Source of the DNA: Vanessa cardui
Taxonomy: Eukaryota; Arthropoda; Insecta; Lepidoptera; Nymphalidae
Assembly: GCF_905220365.1 (NCBI RefSeq)
Contig: NC_061131.1
Location: forward strand, 14,421,318-14,485,317
Length of the DNA: 64,000 nucleotides
Direction: 5' to 3'
Part shown: one piece after another, positions 57,535 to 64,000 of the stretch
How positions within the stretch are numbered: the first letter of the stretch is position 1
Layout: each line of letters starts with the position of its first letter
The notes under the pieces: generated by a model
What the model saw: only the letters and a program-made list of their open reading frames with translations
What the model was told of the DNA's origin: nothing
Database searches by the model: none
Translations under genes and position numbers: made by a program

Positions 57535-59805
57535 ATATCGTTATCTTTGAAGAAGAATGATTCAGAGCAACCTTCAAGAATGGTGTAACAATAATTGGTA
57601 ATGCTGATTTTCTAATCATATGATTATTAAAAAAATTCAATACACAAAAAACATAACGTCCTACATCAAATAGTCAAGAATTGAAAGTATGGTAGATGTT
57701 TTAGAGTGCTGTTGAAATTGTAGCAGCTTTAATGAGCTGGTTGTCGCGTTATTCATCATAGTAGCATGTAATCCGGTGACGACCGCCGAAGAGACGGAGA
57801 GGGTACAGCTTTTGGTGGGTATTCCGGTCTACGAAGGTGCGTGCTATGCGTCCTGGACCCCGACGATAATCATATATCTCCTACTTCTTCATGGGGCAAT
57901 AAAAGGTCATCACGACATTCAAAAATAAAACAAAATAAATAAAAGGTATGTCAAGTATTGAAGACAATCTAATAAACAATTTATAAATATTAGTGACCAT
58001 AAACCATTTAAACTGTCCCAGTAAAATGGAGCTTGAATCGTTATATAAAATAAAAATAGTATAACCTCTTTTTTGAAGTAGTAATTTCGCGCTGTAACCA
58101 AAAATAAAAATCTATAATTTGATAACAGACAGTCAAGTGATCGAGCGTCGATAAAACCCACTCCTATTGCAGAATAGTATATTTCCTCCACCTTATCGAA
58201 ATGTAATAAATTCTGTTATCCGTTTAAGAAGATCTATCGATAAATCGCAAAATCAACCGCCGAAATGCTACGTCCGACAAATTGAATAAAAAAAAATTAT
58301 TCTTACCTTTTCGACGAATAAACGAAAAAATAGAGAGAGGACCCTTTTATTATACCTCTATTAGGATAGGAATGGGTATCGAATTGGCTAATAACCGTTC
58401 TATCAGGTGAAAGGAATTCACTTTCGTTCGCTTCCTCGTGATGCTAGTGAAGACTGGCGGTGAGAAGTATCGATATCGATTAGACATATAAACAAACGAG
58501 ATTTAAGTGACAGCGATCACATGCTATAGTAGATAGATAACCTTAAAAACCAAGACAAAATAAGATATCCAGGTTTTTCTTATAGTAAATTTTGTATGTG
58601 AGTGTATATGTGTTATTTTGTTTGTATGTGTAACGATAAGGACCTTGCATAGTTGCGCTTCTCAGTACTTAGTTTTAAAGTTATACCAGTATTCACAATT
58701 ATTGTAGGTACAAACAGTTATTATTAATGTTGATGTCGTTAAATTTTTTGGATTCCAAACTAAAGATAACCAAATGAGACACATGCTTTATGTTCATTGC
58801 TATCTATGTAATTTAAAAAAAATTTAAATCTAAGAAAATTATCTAAGTCGATATGTTATATGGGTGTCGCATCACTAGCACTTCGTCCGTTACAAACTTC
58901 GTCCACCTTGATAGCAGTTTTAGTACTTTCCACGCTGTTTTCCAACAATTCGGCTGTTATCACGCTTCTGTTCAAGTCATTCGACGGAATTTGTATTCCG
59001 TTGATGGCCCTCGATGACTACTAGAGCATAATTAAACGCATAGCTCGAGTAATACAAAATTTCGAATTAAATTAAATGACTGTGTAAAGCTGTCGTGTAT
59101 TTTTATACGATTCAAAGTATTAGGATTAGATACAGCTTGTAAATGTCATAGTGTTGGCCTCCTTTCTTTTCGATGTGAATTCGAAAGGAGGTTGGTTGAT
59201 ACTAAAAATTTGGTCTAAAACATGCGAGATAATCCTTACGACATATCCTTTACTTTCAAGTACTAGATGAATTATTAATGAAAACACTTAACTAAAGTGG
59301 TAAACCCAGCATGATCATCACAGGAGTCTTACTAGCTAGGAATACCCAATAAGAATCCTGGGATGGCCAACCTCTCTTCAGGAGCGAAGGTGATTTGCCC
59401 CCTACACTCTTCAATAGTGCGTATAGCAGCGCAATGTTATACAGGCTGCCGTCTTCCTCAGGGCCCTCTGAAAAAGGAAATGCAAGGCCTAACGTGCCAC
59501 GACCCCAGTGGGTCTATTAAGGCCTCAGGCAAGGTGTTCTACTGGTTCAGCTCAGCGCATTGATGCCGAGAGAGACTGTTTCTTTTTTGTGAGTTCTTTG
59601 TATGTTATTGCATTACGATTTAATTTAAGGTCACGTCCCATCTCTCACAGGTGATAATAATCTTTAAAGATATTCACGAGACTGTTAATTTGTTACTCGT
59701 TAAGTTATAAATATGTTGTAATCAGATTTGATATTTAATGAAACAATCGTTAAAAAACGCGTTACATAAATGTTTTATAGTTTAACCTCTTAGATATAAA
59801 TTACT
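57535..59805. other. Intergenic DNA with unassigned GC-richer blocks
   Basis: 57720-57910, 58860-59040 and 59340-59580 are GC-richer and may be worn transposon coding pieces, but no domain could be named. CCTCCTTTC (59158-59166) pairs with GAAAGGAGG (59183-59191). Confidence 0.35.
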
Positions 59806-59809
59806 AGCG

Positions 59810-60050
59810 ATCCCCGCCCCGGCTTCGTACGGGTGCAATACCAACACTAAATATACGACAGAATCTGTTTATTCACGACATCACATTCGAAACTTCTAAA
59901 ATTTTAGACACAAAAACCTTCCTCTCGAATCACTCTATTAATTAAAAAAAAAAAACCGTATCAAAAGCCGTTGCAGAATTATAAAGATCTAAGCATACTT
60001 AGCGACAGACAGCAGTAAGCGACTTTGTTTTATACTAATAATGATGATTA
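59810..60050 (+). repeat. Dispersed repeat family F
   Basis: GATCCCCGCCCCGGCTTCGT, GGGTGCAATACCAACACTAA, CTTCCTCTCGAATCACTCTA and TAAGCGACTTTGTTTTATAC give the fullest copy of this family here. Confidence 0.65.
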
Positions 60051-60204
60051 TTATACGACATAATATATTAAAACAACTTGCAACATACAATTAATGAAGA
60101 AACAGTGACTACAGTGAGAAATAAAAGTTTATTCGAATCTTCACTTATTACAGACAGAGATGAATAAAACAAAATTAAGAGAAAATAATATTATTATTTA
60201 AATA

Positions 60205-60385
60205 AAGCCTGTAAATATCCCAGAGCTGGGATAAAGGCTTCACTCCGTTTTAGAAGAAGGCGCTCCAATGCGGGGAGGTGAATGTACATGCAGCAGAATT
60301 CTATCACGAATGTGTAAATCACAAATCAAACACATATAAATTAAGTGAGGCTTGTCTCAGTTTGAAACCACATTCTTTGACATGT
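60205..60385 (-). mobile_element. SINE family B, worn, reversed
   Basis: GCCTGTAAATATCCCAGAGC, GGCGCTCCAATGCGGGGAGG and GCAGAATTCTATCACGAATG follow the reversed SINE order with deletions. Confidence 0.55.
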
Positions 60386-60399
60386 TATGTCAATAGGAT

Positions 60400-62245
60400 A
60401 AAGAGACGTAGATATTTTATTAAAAAATATGACAAAATATTTCATTTCGAATATAAAGTATTATAAGAGTTCAAATAGATAATTTTGTCTGATCTCTGAA
60501 CTCTACGAAGTAAATGAATATAAGAGAGCCTCAGAGGTTACATTAATTGTAATTAATTATATTTTTTTGCGTTGACCTGAACACCTGCGGATGTTGTAAA
60601 TTTGCATGCAAATCTCATCTCACGCGCGTTCGCCTCGCCTCTTTGTCAGCGCTGAAAATTATCAGTTTTCCGATAAAAGCCCTGAGGTGTATTCAATTGA
60701 ATTTAACGGTGGAAATTGAATTTACACTTAATAAGTATTATTTAGATACTGAGAACAGTCCTATTCAAATACGTCTCATTATTAACTATAAGAATAAAAT
60801 GGATTTAACTGTCATATGCAAATTTCTTCAGCGTTCTATTTAAGTTTTATAAGTACCTGTTAAAAAATCTGAAGCGTTAGTATCTAAATTCGTAATTTTA
60901 TGTTTTCAATTATTACTTCATTTAAGAAAACCATTGCACTTATGAATCCTCATTTTAACTGCTTAATGTTATTTGGCTATAATCATTTATTATGGAAATT
61001 AATTCCAGTTTATAAAAAAAATATTATACACAAACTGCATGAATGCTAAGTAAATTTTATGTTTTTCTTAAAAATAATCGATAATCATTCTTTGGACAAA
61101 AAATAAAGGGTGAAACAGTAAGAAAGTAAGTATGAGAAAACACATCAAAATAATAGTTTGTAATAAATGTAATGGAAACTAAAAAGCTTAGAAAACAACA
61201 ATATACTGACTTCATATCATGAAACCGTACCATAAACTAAACAGACCATAAAGTACGCACTTTCAAATGCCCAAACGAAAATTCTCATAGAAAATTTATT
61301 TAGTAATCAACATGCCGTGACCGAGCTGACTATACCAAATGGTTCCACTAAAACGGTGGGCAGGAAGGCTGTCTGCTTACCATATACTGGGCATAACATG
61401 GCGCTATTAATTGCGGTTTATTTGGTTTATACTGATCATAGGGATTTTCAACCACCGTGCCAGCCCTAACAATCTATCAAAGATATTTATTGTTTTTGTG
61501 ACGTATATTGAAAATTATAAATATTTCTTCGGTAAATCATTCATTTTAGATACAGACATAATTACTCTATTAATTATCATCTTATTCATGTTTACTTGCA
61601 TTTTAATGTTATTAATAATAGTGTTACTATAAAATCATTTTTAATCATACAAACTTGTTATAACAATTCTATGTAGAGATGTAATTCTGAATTGTGATTG
61701 TTTTTCAGATCAATTATATTAAAAAAAACGTTTAGTTATACGTATGAAATATTAATTCTGATTCTGGACAGTTTATGTTGTAAAGTAACCATTTAATTGT
61801 GCTTACTTAATTCGATCACATTTTTGTAACTTTATGCTAATAGCGAGTAAGATGAGTGACGTATTAATAAATTTGAAAGATAGAATTGAGCTATAGCATG
61901 CTATGTATCAGGTAGAGAATGGTCTTAAAACGGTAGGCAATAAAGGGGGTTATACATCAAGGCACGGTCAGGTGAGTGATTCAGTGGACAAATGACCGGT
62001 TGAAATACGATAATGGGTGCGTGTGTCGCGGTCGCGCGGCCACTGCGTTTTCCAGTTAGCGGCACTGTGTTTAATTGTGTTTTGTTTCCGTTGATGTATT
62101 TCATGATGGTTTAACAGCAGCGAAATTAAGTGTGATTCGATGAGGGACATTTGTATGATGAAAAATTGCGCGGTTATGTAAAACTGTGACACAGTTTCGG
62201 TTTTGTTAATGTGTATCGATCGTATAATATTGATATTATACTTTT
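60400..62245. other. Intergenic DNA, nothing recognised
   Basis: 61310-61400 carries GGGCAGGAAGGCTGTCTGCT, which may be an old repeat. 61985-62060 is a GC-rich patch without a usable frame. Confidence 0.4.
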
Positions 62246-62249
62246 TTTA

Positions 62250-62426
62250 ATCTATGTTAATATTATAAATGTGAAAGTGACTCTGTTTGTCTATTGCTTT
62301 TTTACGACCAAACCGCTAAGCCGAATTTGATGAAATTTGGTATGAAAAAAACTTGAACTTCCAAAAAGGACATAGGCTCATAACAACCATACCCTAAAAC
62401 GCGGCGAAGCTGCGGGTATTTACTAG
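62250..62426 (+). mobile_element. Helitron-like element family E, nearly complete
   Basis: It starts near TTAATATTATAAATGTGAAA and contains ACGACCAAACCGCTAAGCCG and ATTTGATGAAATTTGGTATG. It ends GCGGCGAAGCTGCGGG...CTAG at 62423-62426 followed by T. Its short length (about 175 bp) and lack of coding show it is non-autonomous. Confidence 0.65.
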
Positions 62427-62459
62427 TATTAAATATGTAGGTAGACTGACAAATGGGTA

Positions 62460-62625
62460 CTAAAAGTTGGTCATTACCCTAGACATTGGCGCTGTAAGAA
62501 ATAACAATTACTTACATGGCCAATGTGCCACCAACCTTGGGAACCTAGAGGTTCTGCCCCTTGCATTTGTAATTGCACTGGCTAAGTTATCATTGAAGCC
62601 GGAACAAAATTCAGTTAAGTATTGA
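62460..62625 (-). repeat. Dispersed repeat family A, reversed, partial
   Basis: GACATTGGCGCTGTAAGAAA, TGGCCAATGTGCCACCAACC and TTGGGAACCTAGAGGTTCTG are reversed family A landmarks. Confidence 0.6.
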
Positions 62626-62662
62626 AGTTAGGGGAAGAATAAGTGATCTAAGTAAGAGCTGA

Positions 62663-62905
62663 ACTCAACAATCAAAATCAAAATAAACTTTATTCAAGTA
62701 GGCTTTTACAAGCACTTTTAAATCGTCATTTTACAATTAAACCACCAACCAACAAGCTACCACCGGTTCGGAAAGTAGATTCTATTCTACTAGTAAGTAG
62801 AGGAACCGGCAAGAAAAACAGTATTTACTATTTTTCAACCTTTAAAAAATACGAAGTCATGTTAGTTAATACAATCATTTAAATTAATATATATTTTTAA
62901 TAACT
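62663..62905 (-). mobile_element. LINE family D 3' UTR and tail, reversed
   Basis: AATCAAAATCAAAATAAACT, TTCAAGTAGGCTTTTACAAG, GCTACCACCGGTTCGGAAAG and TAGAGGAACCGGCAAGAAAA are the reversed 3' UTR. A TTCTACTAGTAAG stretch interrupts it near 62785. The coding end is lost. Confidence 0.75.
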
Positions 62906-62909
62906 CTTT

Positions 62910-63820
62910 AATGAGAGTTATTTAATAAAGTTTGCCTTTTGAATAAGGTTAAATACAGGTATCAATTATATCTTAACGTAGTTTCTTGGCCCTTTAGTGT
63001 TTCAAGTACCTTATTACACCGTTCATCTGAAATCCCTTGTAAACGGAATCTCTAATTTATTTGAGTAACATCTACGAGATTAAAAATGTTAATTTTGGAA
63101 TTATTCGCAGTAATTTATTCAGATCCTCCGGGAGCGCACCTTGTTGGAGGTACACCAACTATACATGATGTCCGTAAAAGCTTCGAATAAAATGACTAAG
63201 TGAAGCTGCTCACAAATTGAGATGAGTTCAAACATATATAAGATATGTTATAAAAAGATTTATGGATTGAGGTGTTGAATTTATTTCATTAAAACTTTTC
63301 TCATTAATAAGACCAAATGTTTTTAAAAGCTTTTTAAATTCAATTCTTGGTTTAATGGATTTTAGTTATGCCGACAGGTTAAAAAGTTATAGTATTTGAA
63401 AATTGTGATTAGTCAATATCAACTTCACAATTTGACAAGACAACCATTAATAGCGTAGTTTAAAAAAATCATACTTTGCAGAATCAGTGTGAAATGAAAT
63501 TTCAGGTTATTATAAATTTATGTAATCACTTTCGTATTTCTGATTATAGTCAAATAAATTATTTATAGTTTATTATATTTGTAAAAGATAGAACACCCTG
63601 TATCTAGCGGAAGCACTGAGCAATATCTCAATTAATCCGATGCAGATAGCTTAATTCATGCTAACTAATGCGCGACTCCATTCCTTTCTACAACCCTTCA
63701 CCTGCCTTCAAGTATTGCGTTTAGGGTTAACATCGCTGTGTAATTATAAAGATGTAATCTAGTTACAAAGAGAGTAATTAATTTTAATAAAAGAAAAATA
63801 TATTTAGAGAAATCACTGTC
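62910..63820. other. Intergenic DNA, nothing recognised
   Basis: AT-rich DNA with no supported gene or intact repeat. Confidence 0.45.
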
Positions 63821-63823
63821 AAT

Positions 63824-64000
63824 CAACAACAGCCTGTAAATATCCCACTGCTGGGCCTTCTCTCATTTTGAGGAGAACGTTTGGAATATATTCCACCACG
63901 TTGTTCCAACGCTGGATGGTGGATACACATATGGCAAATTAGGATAAAATTAGACACATATAGGTTTCGTCACGATTTTTTACTTCACCGCCGAGCACTA
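63824..64000 (-). mobile_element. SINE family B, runs off the window edge
   Basis: CAACAACAGCCTGTAAATAT, CCACTGCTGGGCCTTCTCTC and GTGGATACACATATGGC are the reversed 3' half. The copy reaches the CGCCGAGCAC block at the last base, so its tRNA-like head lies outside. Confidence 0.75.

Noticed and set aside
59363..59563. 66-codon frame with several cysteines in a GC-richer block
   Set aside because: The cysteine spacing fits no recognised zinc finger, there are no splice sites or promoter, and it may be a worn transposon piece.

Overview
The window looks like lepidopteran nuclear DNA, probably from a nymphalid butterfly. It is very AT-rich and mostly non-coding. It is littered with short relics of tRNA-headed SINEs, 5'-truncated LINEs, CTAG-ended Helitron-like elements and small inverted-repeat elements of kinds typical of Lepidoptera. 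The main SINE resembles the Metulj family known from Heliconius. The family-level placement is inference from recalled repeat sequence; no search was run.

Only two protein-coding genes can be supported. Both are on the + strand, about 10 kb apart, and encode small secreted RR-1 (Rebers-Riddiford) cuticle proteins of the larval LCP type: 106 aa at 38966-39691 and 107 aa at 49387-51395. They share one design: a TATA box 75-82 bp before the ATG, a first coding exon of only Met-Lys-Ser, a second exon finishing the signal peptide and entering the chitin-binding domain, and a third exon with the rest of that domain. They are evidently tandem paralogues of a larger cuticle-gene cluster. The second gene's introns carry a LINE tail and a full-length SINE.

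Layout. 1-38.8 kb: gene-free DNA with dispersed repeats, a 148-bp tandem repeat (185-438), a pair of 69-bp inverted repeats (8433 and 11287), a mariner-like MITE (15606-15939), a second TIR element (19486-19904) and a Penelope-like insertion (27353-28110). 38.9-39.8 kb: first cuticle gene. 39.8-49.3 kb: repeats, a TIR element with an internal 120-bp tandem repeat (44971-45442), and a small foldback insertion (48491-48659). 49.3-51.5 kb: second cuticle gene. 51.5-64 kb: LINE and SINE copies, several with clear target-site duplications, and AT-rich DNA with no recognised gene.

The most interesting observation concerns two unrelated insertions, 27353-28110 and 48491-48659. Each is flanked by a 15-bp target-site duplication. 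Each begins with an inverted partial copy of its own 3' region, whose outer end overlaps the duplication by 5-6 nt and stops 28-30 nt short of the element's 3' end. The first encodes the C-terminal tail of a Penelope-like GIY-YIG endonuclease and forms a hairpin with 323-bp arms that match wherever compared. The shared geometry suggests that both target ends primed reverse transcription on the same kind of RNA. No new host system beyond these repeat structures could be supported.
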